Part shown: positions 1-7,351 of the stretch, in pieces
How the letters are laid out: each line of letters opens with the position of its first letter
How positions within the stretch are numbered: position 1 is the first letter of the stretch
DNA from: Saprospirales bacterium
Lineage (GTDB): Bacteria; Bacteroidota; Bacteroidia; Chitinophagales; Saprospiraceae
Length of the DNA: 11,599 nucleotides
NCBI GenBank assembly: GCA_024642645.1
Contig: JAHEAS010000045.1
Location: 1-11,599, forward strand
Direction of reading: 5' to 3'
Notes under the pieces: model-generated
The model's input: the letters and a program-made list of their open reading frames with translations, nothing else
Told to the model about the DNA's origin: nothing
Database searches by the model: none
Made by a program: the position numbers and the translations under genes

Positions 1-1
1 G

Positions 2-115
2 GTGGCATTGGCAGCGGTTCTTAAGGAAAAAGCAGCACTCGAAGGCAAGCGGGTCGGCATCATACTCTCCGGTGGGAACGTGGATTTGAAGGCTTTGGGA
101 GTTTTTTTTGGTTAG
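2..115 (+). CDS. C-terminal end of a PLP-dependent threonine dehydratase / serine racemase-type enzyme (5' partial)
   Basis: Reading frame 2 is open from the window edge to a TAG at 113-115 and gives 37 residues. They end in GKRVGIILSGGNVDLKALG, which resembles the end of the catalytic domain of fold-type II PLP enzymes of the threonine ammonia-lyase/serine racemase group (typically GKKVGVILSGGNVDL). These cytosolic enzymes dehydrate threonine or serine to 2-oxo acids, or racemise serine. The chain stops soon after this motif, so there is no C-terminal ACT regulatory domain. This suggests a short catabolic-type or racemase-type enzyme rather than the feedback-regulated biosynthetic IlvA. With only the tail visible, the exact substrate cannot be assigned. 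Confidence 0.7.
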   Translation: MALAAVLKEKAALEGKRVGIILSGGNVDLKALGVFFG

Positions 116-147
116 TCAGTGTGCCGACATCACGGTGTTTTTTCGGT

Positions 148-191
148 TAAATTTGTTGACAGAAACGCCCACATTGGTTTTTGAGGCGTTT
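148..191 (+). promoter_or_regulatory. Possible -7 element and leader hairpin before the small lipoprotein gene
   Basis: TAAATTTG at 148-155 fits the Bacteroidota -7 consensus TAnnTTTG, but no TTG lies at the usual distance upstream, so the promoter call is weak. Downstream, AAACGCC (163-169) and GGCGTTT (185-191) form a perfect 7-bp inverted repeat around a 15-base loop. It lies in the presumed 5' leader of the lipoprotein mRNA. It could equally be a weak terminator for the upstream dehydratase gene, although no unpaired T-run follows it. Confidence 0.25.
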
Positions 192-207
192 TGGATAAAA
201 AACTAAC

Positions 208-615
208 ATGCGATTATTTCAATTGATATTGCTCGCTTCCTTGCTCAGCCTTTTTGCTTGCAAAAAAAGCGAAGATATCCCTACGCCTGATACCGTCATG
301 GTCAAGTTCGAAAACAAGACTGGTTCAGACATTACTGGGCTTTCCGTCAGCCGAGCGGAGGTTGGCGACTTGAAAAAGGGTGAAAAAAGCGACTATTTTC
401 CTTTCGAGACATTTGGCCAGCAGTTCGGCTATGCGTTGGTGGAGGCCGTTGGCACGATTGGCGGGAAGAAATATTTCACGGGTGCAGCCTGTCAGGGCAT
501 TTGTGGTACCTCCTCAGCGCCGCATGGTACTTGGCTGGAGCCGGACTATTACAAAGTCGGCATTTACATCGCCCAAAACGAACCCAATGCGATGGAATTC
601 AAACTGTTAGACTAA
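208..615 (+). CDS. Small hypothetical lipoprotein, 135 aa
   Basis: The product begins with a type II signal peptide: Arg2, a hydrophobic stretch over residues 3-17, and lipobox LFAC with the lipidated cysteine at Cys18. The mature protein would be about 118 residues anchored to a membrane. Residues after the cysteine (KKSED) are charged, which in Bacteroidota can act as a lipoprotein export signal to the cell surface; this is inference. The rest is a compact, probably beta-rich domain with Gly/Lys turns (for example VGDLKKGEKSDY, residues 52-63) and a Cys95-x3-Cys99 pair that could form a disulfide. I do not recognise the family. It lies 21 bases upstream of rluF and may share its transcript, but nothing links the functions. 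Confidence 0.8.
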   Translation: MRLFQLILLASLLSLFACKKSEDIPTPDTVMVKFENKTGSDITGLSVSRAEVGDLKKGEKSDYFPFETFGQQFGYALVEAVGTIGGKKYFTGAACQGICGTSSAPHGTWLEPDYYKVGIYIAQNEPNAMEFKLLD

Positions 616-636
616 CCACTTTTCGAAAATCCTTTC

Positions 637-1407
637 ATGTCGCAAATCCACACAGACACCACCAGCCTCAACAAGTACATCAGCGACACGGGCTTCTGCT
701 CCCGCAGGGAAGCCGACAAACTCATCAAAGACCGACGGGTGACCATCAACGGGGAAGTGGCTATTTTGGGGAATCGGGTAGGTGAAAACGACATCGTACT
801 CATCAATGGAAAGCCACTTAACACAAAAGAAGCCCCCATATATCTCGCCTTCCATAAGCCAGTTGGCATCACCTGCACGACGGAAACACATATCAAAGGC
901 AATATCATCAGCTTCATCAATCACCCAAAGCGGATTTTCCCCATCGGGCGGCTGGATAAGCCTTCGGAAGGCCTGATTTTCCTCACCAATGACGGCGATA
1001 TCGTCAACAAAATACTTCGGGCTGGCAACAACCACGAGAAGGAATATTGGGTGAAAGTGGACAAGCCCATCACCGACGATTTTATTCGAAAAATGGCCAG
1101 CGGCGTGCCGGTTTTGGACACTGTGACGAAGAAATGTTATGTCGAAAAAACAGACAAGTTCGGCTTTCGCATCATCCTCACCCAGGGCCTGAACCGCCAG
1201 ATTCGGCGCATGTGTGAGTATTTTGGCTATGAGGTCACCAAATTGAAACGCACCCGAATTATGAATGTGAAACTGGACAATATCCCCGTCGGGAAATGGC
1301 GCTACTTGACCGATGCCGAAATGGCTGCCATCGAGCGGATGGTGGCGGATTCGAGCAAGACGATGGAAGCGTCGATTCCCTCCAATAATGATGGAGATTT
1401 TGAATAA
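637..1407 (+). CDS. rluF: 23S rRNA pseudouridine synthase RluF
   Basis: This cytosolic enzyme isomerises a uridine in 23S rRNA to pseudouridine; E. coli RluF acts on U2604 and also on U35 of tRNA-Tyr. The 256-aa product has an N-terminal S4 RNA-binding domain (about residues 11-60, with [17 protein letters not shown]) followed by an RsuA/RluB/E/F catalytic domain. The catalytic Asp is Asp107 in [33 protein letters not shown] (about 197-211) and the following TRIMNV match the family. Similarity to E. coli RluF as I recall it runs nearly end to end, including [15 protein letters not shown] and [20 protein letters not shown], so I prefer RluF over RluB or RluE. The start at 637 fits because the S4 domain begins ten residues later. 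It ends 9 bases before the convergent amidohydrolase gene, with no clear terminator between them. Confidence 0.95.
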   Translation: MSQIHTDTTSLNKYISDTGFCSRREADKLIKDRRVTINGEVAILGNRVGENDIVLINGKPLNTKEAPIYLAFHKPVGITCTTETHIKGNIISFINHPKRIFPIGRLDKPSEGLIFLTNDGDIVNKILRAGNNHEKEYWVKVDKPITDDFIRKMASGVPVLDTVTKKCYVEKTDKFGFRIILTQGLNRQIRRMCEYFGYEVTKLKRTRIMNVKLDNIPVGKWRYLTDAEMAAIERMVADSSKTMEASIPSNNDGDFE

Positions 1408-1416
1408 TATGGCTTT

Positions 1417-3138
1417 CTAATTTTTTTCCAAATCATACATCACCTTGCCTCCCACCATCGTCATTTGCACCTGAGTAGCTAGAATATCTTCATCAGAGCA
1501 GTTCATCAGGTCATTGCTCAAAACCACGATGTCCGCTACCTTGCCGGGTGCAAGCGTCCCTTTCCATTCGTCCTCAAAAGCAGCGTAGGCGTTAGAAAGC
1601 GTGTAGCTTTTAATGGCCTGTGCCCGTGTCATTTTTTGTTCGGGAAAAAGTTCGAGACCAGTGTCAGAGGCTTGATGCCGCTTACGGGTCACACTGGCGT
1701 AGAAGCACTCAATTGGCGAGACATCCTCGACAGGAACATCTGTTCCATTACCAACGACTGCCCCAGCCTTGAGCAGACTCTGCCAAGGATAAGCGCCGGT
1801 CCTTGCACGTTCTTCACCCAGTCTTTTCACCACAAACGGTGCATCGCTCGTACAATGGACACCCTGCATGGCGGCAATCACCCCAAGTTTTGCGAAGCGA
1901 GGAATATCCTGCGGGTCAATGTGTTGGGCATGTTCGCTGCGCCAACGGAGGTCGTTGAGGGGCTTGCCGCCGGACTTCGTGATTTCCTCCATCAGGTTCA
2001 GCAGCTCCCTGTTGGCCCGGTCGCCGATGGTGTGCACGCAAAGCTGCATTTTTTTGTCAAAAGCCAGCTTAGCAATGGCCTTCACCTCTTCGATGGTCGT
2101 GGTGTTTTGTCCTTCAAAACCGGGCTTGTCGTTGTAAGGAGTGAGCAGCCAAGCACCGTAGGAGCCAAGCGCCCCGTCCAGTTCGGTCTTGATGGCACGG
2201 CAGGTGAAGTGGCGGTTGCCGACGTCAATCATAGGGAACCCATCGAGGTGGCCAGTCAATTCTTCGGAGGAGTGGCGGACCATGGCCCAAAGGCGCAAGC
2301 GCAATTTGCCTTCCTCCGCCATTTTTTTGTAGCCTTCGATTTCGTCAAAGTGGGAGCCAGCGTCCTGGAAACTGGTCACGCCATGTTTTAGGCATTCCTC
2401 CTGAGCCAGTTCGATGCCCTGGTACCATCGTTCTAGTTGTGCCGCTGGCGGAAGGGTGGCCAAGTATTCTTGGTGTACCTTCGTAATAGCCGACTTGGCC
2501 CGCTCCTCAAACACGCCGATGGCTTCCCCAGAAGGGTCACGAACAATGTGGCCGCCTACTGGGTCGGGGGTTTCTTTAGAGATGCTGGCAGCATCCATGG
2601 CAGACTTGTTGGCGATGAGCGCATGGCCACTAGCATGCCACAGTACGACAGGGTTGTTGGGTGAGACCTCACTTAGGTGATCGTGGTAGGGGTAGCCTTG
2701 TACGTGTTTTTCCAGTGCCTCATTCCATTTCTCCTGGTGCCAGCCTCGGCCTACAATCCACTCGCCAGGCTTGGCTTTTTTGGCGGCTTCGCCAACAGTG
2801 GCCACGATTTCGTCCCAATTCTTTGACTTCAAAAAATTAAGGTCAATGAGGCTGTAGCCCATGCCACTAAAATGACCATGCCCTTCGATAAACCCGGGCA
2901 TAGTGAACTGTCCGTTCAGGTCAATCACTTCGGTTTTTTCTCCATTGAGTTCCGCCATGTCGTCGTTGGTGCCAATTCTTAGGATAAGCCCATCCTTGAT
3001 GGCAATGGCCTGTGCGGTTGGATTGGCCGGATCAACGGTATAAACATTTCCGTTTAGCAGGATGGTGTCGGCTTCCTGTTTGCTATTTTGGCAGGAGAAA
3101 AGTGCAATAAAAATTAGCAGGAATAGTGGCTTGTTCAT
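1417..3138 (-). CDS. YtcJ-like metal-dependent amidohydrolase, predicted lipoprotein, 573 aa
   Basis: This is an amidohydrolase-superfamily enzyme (Amidohydro_3/YtcJ group, which includes N-substituted formamide deformylase). Such enzymes hydrolyse C-N bonds with metal held in a TIM barrel; the substrate is unknown here. Visible elements in order are the LLNGNVYTVDP opening, the HxH metal pair His87/His89 in EGHGHFSGMG, Lys317 and Asp321 in AIKTELDGALGSYGAW, His369 in CVHTIGDRAN, His403 in SEHAQHI, and Asp467 in GNGTDVPVEDVSP. The C-terminal ADIVVL segment closes the composite beta domain. I chose the ATG at 3136-3138 because it gives a signal peptide with lipobox LFSC and Cys16. A longer in-frame start at 3243 would bury this signal behind 35 unlike residues. 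The enzyme should work in the periplasm or on a membrane surface. It is divergent from rpsL and convergent with rluF. Confidence 0.9.
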   Translation of the reverse strand: MNKPLFLLIFIALFSCQNSKQEADTILLNGNVYTVDPANPTAQAIAIKDGLILRIGTNDDMAELNGEKTEVIDLNGQFTMPGFIEGHGHFSGMGYSLIDLNFLKSKNWDEIVATVGEAAKKAKPGEWIVGRGWHQEKWNEALEKHVQGYPYHDHLSEVSPNNPVVLWHASGHALIANKSAMDAASISKETPDPVGGHIVRDPSGEAIGVFEERAKSAITKVHQEYLATLPPAAQLERWYQGIELAQEECLKHGVTSFQDAGSHFDEIEGYKKMAEEGKLRLRLWAMVRHSSEELTGHLDGFPMIDVGNRHFTCRAIKTELDGALGSYGAWLLTPYNDKPGFEGQNTTTIEEVKAIAKLAFDKKMQLCVHTIGDRANRELLNLMEEITKSGGKPLNDLRWRSEHAQHIDPQDIPRFAKLGVIAAMQGVHCTSDAPFVVKRLGEERARTGAYPWQSLLKAGAVVGNGTDVPVEDVSPIECFYASVTRKRHQASDTGLELFPEQKMTRAQAIKSYTLSNAYAAFEDEWKGTLAPGKVADIVVLSNDLMNCSDEDILATQVQMTMVGGKVMYDLEKN

Positions 3139-3365
3139 AATAAGATTTGGTTGAAGTTGCTGTTTTAATGTGCTAAAGTTACAGCGAACTTGGTGGATGA
3201 CATGGACAAATATTAAAATTGTGCGGTGTCTTTTTGAAACCAAATCAAAACAGGCGAGTATTAGAGGCTAGTTTGTAAAAATTCCAATCCGCAATGCCGA
3301 TACAACCAATGAGTATTTGCGGGAGATTCCCCAACAGTTTTGAACAAAATTATTTTTGGTAAAAG

Positions 3366-3398
3366 TTGAAAAATAATGGGTTAAAAGCCCTACATTTG
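3366..3398 (+). promoter_or_regulatory. Probable Bacteroidota-type promoter of the str (rpsL-rpsG-fusA) cluster
   Basis: TACATTTG at 3391-3398 is an exact match to the -7 consensus TAnnTTTG, and a TTG sits at 3366-3368, 22 bases upstream. This is within the 17-23 base spacing described for this phylum. Transcription would begin near 3403-3406 and leave a leader of about 110 bases before rpsL. No other paired match with acceptable spacing was found in the intergenic region. The assignment is by motif only. Confidence 0.5.
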
Positions 3399-3415
3399 CG
3401 CTCGCTTTTCGAGAA

Positions 3416-3432
3416 CCCTCCTTTTTGGTGGG
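3416..3432 (+). promoter_or_regulatory. Small GC-rich hairpin in the rpsL leader
   Basis: CCCTCC (3416-3421) can pair with GGTGGG (3427-3432) around a TTTTT loop, giving five G-C pairs and one T-T mismatch. It lies just after the predicted transcription start and about 80 bases before rpsL, where a ribosomal-protein autoregulatory site or a 5' stabilising hairpin could sit. The structure is short and its function is unproven. Confidence 0.25.
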
Positions 3433-3514
3433 AGTAAATTGGTCAAATTCGTCTGGAATAATGCGTTTTTTCACCTTTTGAAGCAATGAAAAGCATAGTA
3501 AATACAAAGCATTT

Positions 3515-3922
3515 ATGCCAACCATCAATCAATTAATCCGTAAAGGAAGAAAGAAAGTTGTGGTCGCCAGCAAGTCACGTGCATTGGGCTCATGCCCTCA
3601 GCGTCGTGGTGTTTGCACAAGGGTTTACACGACTACACCAAAGAAGCCGAACTCAGCGCTTCGTAAAGTTGCCAAGGTACGTCTGACGAATCAGATTGAA
3701 ATCATTGCCTATATTCCAGGAGAGGGTCACAACCTTCAAGAGCACTCCATCGTGCTCGTCCGTGGTGGCAGGGTAAAGGACCTTCCTGGTGTGCGTTACA
3801 CCATCGTTCGTGGCGCACTTGACACCGCAGGTGTAAACAACCGGAAGAAGAGCCGAAGCCAGTATGGCACTAAGCGTCCGAAACCGGGCCAAGCGGCAGC
3901 GCCGACTAAAGGCAAGAAGTAG
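3515..3922 (+). CDS. rpsL: 30S ribosomal protein S12
   Basis: S12 lies at the decoding centre of the small subunit, where it helps monitor codon-anticodon pairing. The 135-aa product shows the family hallmarks [34 protein letters not shown] (about 32-51), [26 protein letters not shown] (about 70-95) and SQYGTKRPK. Lys43 and Lys88, the positions where substitutions commonly give streptomycin resistance, are both wild type. Asp89 in VKDLPG is the residue methylthiolated by RimO in E. coli; whether it is modified here is unknown. The C-terminus carries a short lysine-rich extension (AAAPTKGKK). This is the first gene of the str cluster. No Shine-Dalgarno motif precedes the ATG. Confidence 0.98.
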   Translation: MPTINQLIRKGRKKVVVASKSRALGSCPQRRGVCTRVYTTTPKKPNSALRKVAKVRLTNQIEIIAYIPGEGHNLQEHSIVLVRGGRVKDLPGVRYTIVRGALDTAGVNNRKKSRSQYGTKRPKPGQAAAPTKGKK

Positions 3923-4050
3923 TGCTTGCAGTTTGGCAATTGACAGTTTGAAGTTGTAGGCAGCTTTTAAATTAAGAACCTATAGACTTTACAAGGGGTC
4001 ATTGCTGGATTTAGAAAAAAGATTTCCTAATTTATAATAGTTTACTCAAA

Positions 4051-4518
4051 ATGAGGAAGCATAAACCGAAACCAAGATTATTGTTGCCGGATCCTCGGTA
4101 CAGCGATACAGTGGTTACGCAATTCGTGAACAACATGATGATGTCGGGCAAAAAGTCCACAGCATTCATGCTATTTTATAATGCGATGGACTTGGTGGCC
4201 GATCGCCTTAAGCAAGACGAGCACCAGATTTTCAAAAAAGCACTAAATAATGCCATGCCACAAGTGGAGGTAAAGGCCCGCCGTGTTGGTGGTGCTACTT
4301 TCCAGATTCCACAGGAAATCCGTGCAAAGCGCAAGGTTTCCATCGGCATGAAGTGGTTAATACGTTTCGCTCGTGAGCGCAGCGGTAAAGGTTTCGCCGA
4401 AAAACTTGCAGCAGAGATAATAGCAGCAAGCAAGGGCGAAGGTGCTGCCGTAAAACGTAAGGAAGACATGCACCGCATGGCTGAAGCCAACCGTGCATTT
4501 GCTCACTTCCGCACTTAA
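4051..4518 (+). CDS. rpsG: 30S ribosomal protein S7
   Basis: S7 nucleates folding of the 3' major domain of 16S rRNA and contacts mRNA and tRNA at the E site. The 155 residues match the common bacterial length. Family motifs are [21 protein letters not shown] (11-31), the [12 protein letters not shown] stretch (80-91) and REDM-type helix [20 protein letters not shown] (135-154). It follows rpsL after a 128-base spacer. That spacer contains two copies of CAGTTTG (3929-3935 and 3944-3950) but no obvious terminator or promoter. In E. coli S7 represses the str operon by binding the rpsL-rpsG spacer; whether that occurs here cannot be told from sequence alone. The leader before ATG is AT-rich without a Shine-Dalgarno motif. 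Confidence 0.98.
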   Translation: MRKHKPKPRLLLPDPRYSDTVVTQFVNNMMMSGKKSTAFMLFYNAMDLVADRLKQDEHQIFKKALNNAMPQVEVKARRVGGATFQIPQEIRAKRKVSIGMKWLIRFARERSGKGFAEKLAAEIIAASKGEGAAVKRKEDMHRMAEANRAFAHFRT

Positions 4519-4580
4519 TATTTGCAACCCATTGAATAGTTTGGGCGTACTTATTATCCTGTGAAAAGCTGAACCGTCGA

Positions 4581-4599
4581 AACGTCGATAATCGATGTT
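4581..4599 (+). promoter_or_regulatory. Hairpin in the rpsG-fusA spacer
   Basis: AACGTCGA (4581-4588) pairs with TCGATGTT (4592-4599) around a 3-base TAA loop, an 8-bp stem with one G-U pair. The left arm is preceded by a near copy, AACCGTCGA. No T-run follows directly, so this is not a standard terminator. Further on, GTTTAC (4621-4626) and GTAAAC (4639-4644) form a second 6-bp inverted repeat with a 12-base loop, ending 19 bases before the fusA ATG. Both could be RNA elements controlling EF-G synthesis or mRNA processing sites; function is inferred only. Confidence 0.3.
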
Positions 4600-4663
4600 G
4601 GGTGGGAATTTTTGCAAATAGTTTACGCCTTCATTTTTGTAAACCCCTAACAGGGATTAAGTC

Positions 4664-6796
4664 ATGAGAGATCTCAAATTTACCCGAAACATCGGGATTG
4701 CAGCGCATATTGATGCCGGTAAAACAACAACTACCGAGCGAGTACTATATTACACCGGTATGACCCACAAAATTGGTGAGGTTCACGATGGTGCAGCTAC
4801 CATGGATTGGATGGAGCAGGAGCAAGAGCGTGGTATCACCATTACCTCAGCTGCTACCAAGACGGAATGGAAATGGGGTGGAAACACCTACACCGTTAAC
4901 ATCATAGACACTCCTGGTCACGTGGACTTTACCGTTGAGGTGGAGCGTTCACTGCGTGTACTTGACGGTGCTGTTGCATTGTTTTGCGCTGTATCAGGTG
5001 TTGAGCCACAGTCTGAGACGGTTTGGCGCCAGATGGATCGCTACAAAGTGCCACGTATTGGCTTTGTCAACAAAATGGACCGTAGTGGTGCCGATTTCTT
5101 CAACGTCGTTAATGATGTGAAGACTAAGCTCGGCGCTCGTGCCGTGCCGCTTCAGGTGCCAATTGGGGCTGAAGAGACTTTCAAAGGCGTTGTTGACCTT
5201 ATTTCTAATGAAGCACGGGTTTGGAACGAAGATGACCAAGGTATGACATACCAGGTAATTCCTATTCCAGGAGACTTGGTAGAAACGGTTGCAGAATACC
5301 GTTTGAAGATGTTGGAAGCTGCTGCTGAGTATGATGACAATTTGATGGAGAAGTATTTTGAAGACCCAAATTCCATCACGATTGATGAAATCCGTGCGGC
5401 ACTCCGCAAGGCTATCATTGACATGAGCATCACGCCAATACTCTGTGGTTCAGCATTCAAGAACAAAGGTGTACAGGCGATGCTTGATGCTGTTTGTACT
5501 TACTTGCCTTCACCTGCTGACGTTGATGCCATCATTGGTGTTAACCCAAATACGGAGCAGGAAGAGAGCCGCAAGCCAATATCTTCTGAGCCTTTCTCAG
5601 CACTTGCATTCAAGATAGCAACAGACCCCTACGTAGGTCGACTATGTTTTATTCGTGTGTACTCTGGTGCGTTGAACGCTGGTGATTCAGTACTCAACAC
5701 CCGTTCTGATAAAAAAGAGCGTATTTCAAGATTGTACCAAATGCACGCAAACAAGCAAAACCCGATTGACAAGGTTGAAGCTGGTGATATTGCAGCGGCT
5801 GTTGGTTTCAAGGATCTTCGCACAGGTGATACGCTTTGTGATGAGAAACATCCTATCATTCTGGAAAGCATGAAATTTCCAGACCCTGTAATCGGTGTTG
5901 CTGTTGAACCTAAGTCTCAGAAGGACATGGATAAACTTGGTCTCGCTTTGGCGAAACTGGCCGAAGAAGATCCAACCTTCAAGGTTAAGTTTGACCAAGA
6001 CACTAACCAGACTATTATCAGTGGCATGGGTGAACTCCACTTGGAGATCATCGTTGATCGCCTCCGCAGGGAGTTTAAAGTAGAATGCAACCAAGGGCAA
6101 CCACAAGTTAACTACAAAGAATGTTTGACTAAGAGTGTCAAGCATAGGGAGCGTTTGAAAAAGCAATCAGGTGGTTCTGGTCTTTTTGCTGATATGGAGT
6201 TTGAACTTGGGCCAGCAGATGAGGAATTCTTGGAATCAGATGATTTCAAGAGTGGCAAAACGAGGCTGCAATTTGAATGGGGTATTGTTGGTGGTGCCAT
6301 CGACAAGAACTATCAAAAGCCAATCCGTGATGGATTCAATGCCATGATGGACAATGGCATCTTGGCTGGCTACAATATTGAAAGTATGAAGGTGCGGGTT
6401 AGTGACGGTTCCATGCACGCTGTGGACTCGAAACCAATCGCATTCGAGCTTTGTGCTAAAGAAGGCTTCAGAGAGGCGGCACCTAAGTGCCAACCTGTTA
6501 TTCAGGAGCCAATCATGAAGTTAGAGGTTGTAACACCTGACGAGTACACAGGTCCAGTAATTGGTGACTTGAACCGTCGTCGTGGTTTGCCGAAAGGCCA
6601 GGAGCCACGCACCGGTGGCGCTATAGCTATCCAAGCAGAAGTGCCACTTTCTGAGATGTTTGGCTATGTAACACAGTTGCGTACCATCACTTCAGGACGT
6701 GCAAGTTCAACGATGGAATTCTCGCATTACCAAGATGCGCCAAAAAATATTGCACAAGATGTAATAGAAAAAGCAAAAGGCTTGGTAAAAGCATAA
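4664..6796 (+). CDS. fusA: Elongation factor G (EF-G), 710 aa, with divergent domain IV
   Basis: EF-G is the cytosolic GTPase that drives tRNA-mRNA translocation and, with RRF, ribosome recycling. All GTPase motifs are intact: G1 AHIDAGKTT (14-22), switch [12 protein letters not shown] (55-65), G3 DTPGH (82-86), G4 NKMD (136-139) and G5 GSA (262-264). Domain II has [15 protein letters not shown] (321-335), domain [19 protein letters not shown] (452-467), and domain V GDLNRRRG (634-641) and [15 protein letters not shown] (661-675). Domain IV keeps the tip histidine (His585 in SMHAVDS) but differs elsewhere. The usual GGRG loop reads GGSGL (503-507), the normally conserved IPxEYIPxVxKG reads [12 protein letters not shown] (546-557), and there is extra length around 515-535. 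The frame is continuous with no sign of a frameshift. The canonical GTPase core and str position make this the main EF-G rather than a paralogue. Confidence 0.97.
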   Translation: MRDLKFTRNIGIAAHIDAGKTTTTERVLYYTGMTHKIGEVHDGAATMDWMEQEQERGITITSAATKTEWKWGGNTYTVNIIDTPGHVDFTVEVERSLRVLDGAVALFCAVSGVEPQSETVWRQMDRYKVPRIGFVNKMDRSGADFFNVVNDVKTKLGARAVPLQVPIGAEETFKGVVDLISNEARVWNEDDQGMTYQVIPIPGDLVETVAEYRLKMLEAAAEYDDNLMEKYFEDPNSITIDEIRAALRKAIIDMSITPILCGSAFKNKGVQAMLDAVCTYLPSPADVDAIIGVNPNTEQEESRKPISSEPFSALAFKIATDPYVGRLCFIRVYSGALNAGDSVLNTRSDKKERISRLYQMHANKQNPIDKVEAGDIAAAVGFKDLRTGDTLCDEKHPIILESMKFPDPVIGVAVEPKSQKDMDKLGLALAKLAEEDPTFKVKFDQDTNQTIISGMGELHLEIIVDRLRREFKVECNQGQPQVNYKECLTKSVKHRERLKKQSGGSGLFADMEFELGPADEEFLESDDFKSGKTRLQFEWGIVGGAIDKNYQKPIRDGFNAMMDNGILAGYNIESMKVRVSDGSMHAVDSKPIAFELCAKEGFREAAPKCQPVIQEPIMKLEVVTPDEYTGPVIGDLNRRRGLPKGQEPRTGGAIAIQAEVPLSEMFGYVTQLRTITSGRASSTMEFSHYQDAPKNIAQDVIEKAKGLVKA

Positions 6797-6811
6797 ATGT
6801 TCTTATCTTTG
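6782..6811 (+). promoter_or_regulatory. Strong Bacteroidota-type promoter candidate for the S10 cluster
   Basis: TTG at 6782-6784, inside the last codons of fusA, and TATCTTTG at 6804-6811, an exact TAnnTTTG match, are separated by 19 bases, close to the ideal spacing. Transcription is expected near 6816-6819, about 65 bases before rpsJ. The last four bases of the -7 element are also the first four bases of the left arm of the adjacent terminator hairpin. RNA started here would therefore lack most of that arm. Confidence 0.6.
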
Positions 6812-6851
6812 CCCGCTCTTAGGAAAAAGCCCTTAGAGCGGGCAAATTTTT
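6808..6851 (+). terminator. Intrinsic terminator between str and S10 clusters, with a competing alternative fold
   Basis: TTTGCCCGCTCT (6808-6819) pairs perfectly with AGAGCGGGCAAA (6835-6846). After a T-T mismatch three more pairs (6821-6823 with 6831-6833) close a 7-base loop. TTTTT follows at once (6847-6851), giving the textbook shape of a Rho-independent terminator for RNA coming from fusA. The same segment has a second option: TTAGGAAAAA (6819-6828) pairs with TTTTTCCTAA (6847-6856), continued by GCCC (6829-6832) with GGGC (6840-6843) across an AAA bulge. The two folds share bases and cannot coexist. Confidence 0.75.
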
Positions 6852-6881
6852 CCTAAAGTGTTTTTCAATTTTTAACAAGGC

Positions 6882-7190
6882 ATGAATCAAAAAATTAGAA
6901 TCAAACTCCGTTCCTACGACCACAATTTGGTGGACAAATCAACGGAGAAGATCGTGAAAACGGTTCGCTCAAGTGGCGCTGTTGTAACTGGTCCGATTCC
7001 GCTGCCCACGAAGAAAGAGATTTTTACCGTCCTGCGCTCGCCGCACGTCAACAAGAAATCTCGTGAGCAGTTCCAGCTACGCACCCACAAGCGACTGATA
7101 GAGATTTATACTCCTACCCAGAAGACAGTCGATGCGTTATCCAAACTGGAACTTCCGAGTGGAGTGGATATTCAGGTAAAGTTGACGTAA
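6882..7190 (+). CDS. rpsJ: 30S ribosomal protein S10
   Basis: S10 is a small-subunit head protein and, as NusE, a partner of NusB/NusG in transcription antitermination. The 102 residues match the usual length. Signatures are [17 protein letters not shown] (4-20), the [28 protein letters not shown] region (37-64) that contains the ribosome-inserted loop, and [12 protein letters not shown] (68-79). The gene opens the S10 cluster, 85 bases after fusA and just downstream of a promoter/terminator overlap, so it may be transcribed separately from the str genes. No tuf gene intervenes between fusA and rpsJ. AAGG lies four bases before the ATG, the closest thing to a Shine-Dalgarno match in the cluster, but too near the start to be convincing. 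Confidence 0.98.
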   Translation: MNQKIRIKLRSYDHNLVDKSTEKIVKTVRSSGAVVTGPIPLPTKKEIFTVLRSPHVNKKSREQFQLRTHKRLIEIYTPTQKTVDALSKLELPSGVDIQVKLT

Positions 7191-7211
7191 TTCCGCCAAT
7201 TAATAAGCGAA

Positions 7212-7228
7212 GGCAACCTCGTGTTGCC
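7212..7228 (+). promoter_or_regulatory. Hairpin after rpsJ
   Basis: GGCAAC (7212-7217) pairs perfectly with GTTGCC (7223-7228) around the 5-base loop CTCGT, 21 bases after the rpsJ stop. No T-run follows, so termination is unlikely. It may protect the 3' end of a processed rpsJ message or form part of a structured rplC leader. Confidence 0.35.
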
Positions 7229-7324
7229 AAGTTAACATCTTCAGCTAATTTTATTCCTACTGCTTTGCGGCAATAGGTATGCTTTGCTGAAAATATTTGT
7301 CAATAACTTGTTTTCTGAGCGTAG

Positions 7325-7351
7325 TGAGTTGGTTCTCAATGAATTAACTCA
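7325..7351 (+). promoter_or_regulatory. 11-bp stem-loop in the rplC leader
   Basis: TGAGTTGGTTC (7325-7335) pairs with GAATTAACTCA (7341-7351) over a TCAAT loop. All 11 positions pair, two of them as G-U. It sits 36 bases before rplC in the longest spacer of the cluster (197 bases). G-U pairs preserve the RNA fold but not DNA symmetry, which slightly favours an RNA element. A ribosomal-protein feedback site is plausible but unproven. Confidence 0.4.

Larger units (their letters stand above)
3139..3514. other. Intergenic region between divergent amidohydrolase and rpsL
   Basis: This AT-rich region of 376 bases carries no convincing gene. It must hold the amidohydrolase promoter on the minus strand and the str promoter on the plus strand. 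On the minus strand CAAAATTA at 3345-3352 reads TAATTTTG, a TAnnTTTG match, but it lacks a TTG at the right distance and would leave a leader of about 200 bases. On the plus strand TATTTTTG at 3351-3358 also matches but has no partner element. The best plus-strand promoter (3366-3398) is listed separately. I see no terminator, tRNA or repeat array. Confidence 0.6.

Noticed and set aside
1636..2391. Long open frame of 251 codons antisense to the amidohydrolase
   Set aside because: It lies wholly inside a gene with an intact active site, has no recognisable domain, and is expected from codon bias on the opposite strand.
3139..3243. Longer amidohydrolase start at 3243, adding 35 residues
   Set aside because: The added residues are not protein-like and would place the clear lipoprotein signal peptide (lipobox LFSC) internally; the start at 3138 explains the signal.
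3345..3358. Back-to-back TAnnTTTG matches on both strands (TAATTTTG minus, TATTTTTG plus)
   Set aside because: Neither has a TTG at suitable distance and such matches are expected by chance in AT-rich DNA; noted only in the intergenic entry.
3268..3528. Minus-strand open frame of 86 codons across the str promoter region
   Set aside because: It overlaps the promoter, leader and first codons of rpsL, has low-complexity composition and no family resemblance.
3929..3950. CAGTTTG direct repeat in the rpsL-rpsG spacer
   Set aside because: Two short copies in a 128-base spacer are too little to claim a binding site.
5726..6166. Minus-strand open frame of 146 codons within fusA
   Set aside because: Shadow of the conserved EF-G frame; no leader or domain supports it.
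7265..7299. Possible promoter before rplC (TTG 7265-7267 and AATATTTG 7292-7299)
   Set aside because: The -7 element has one mismatch in a key base and the spacing is 24 bases, outside the usual range.
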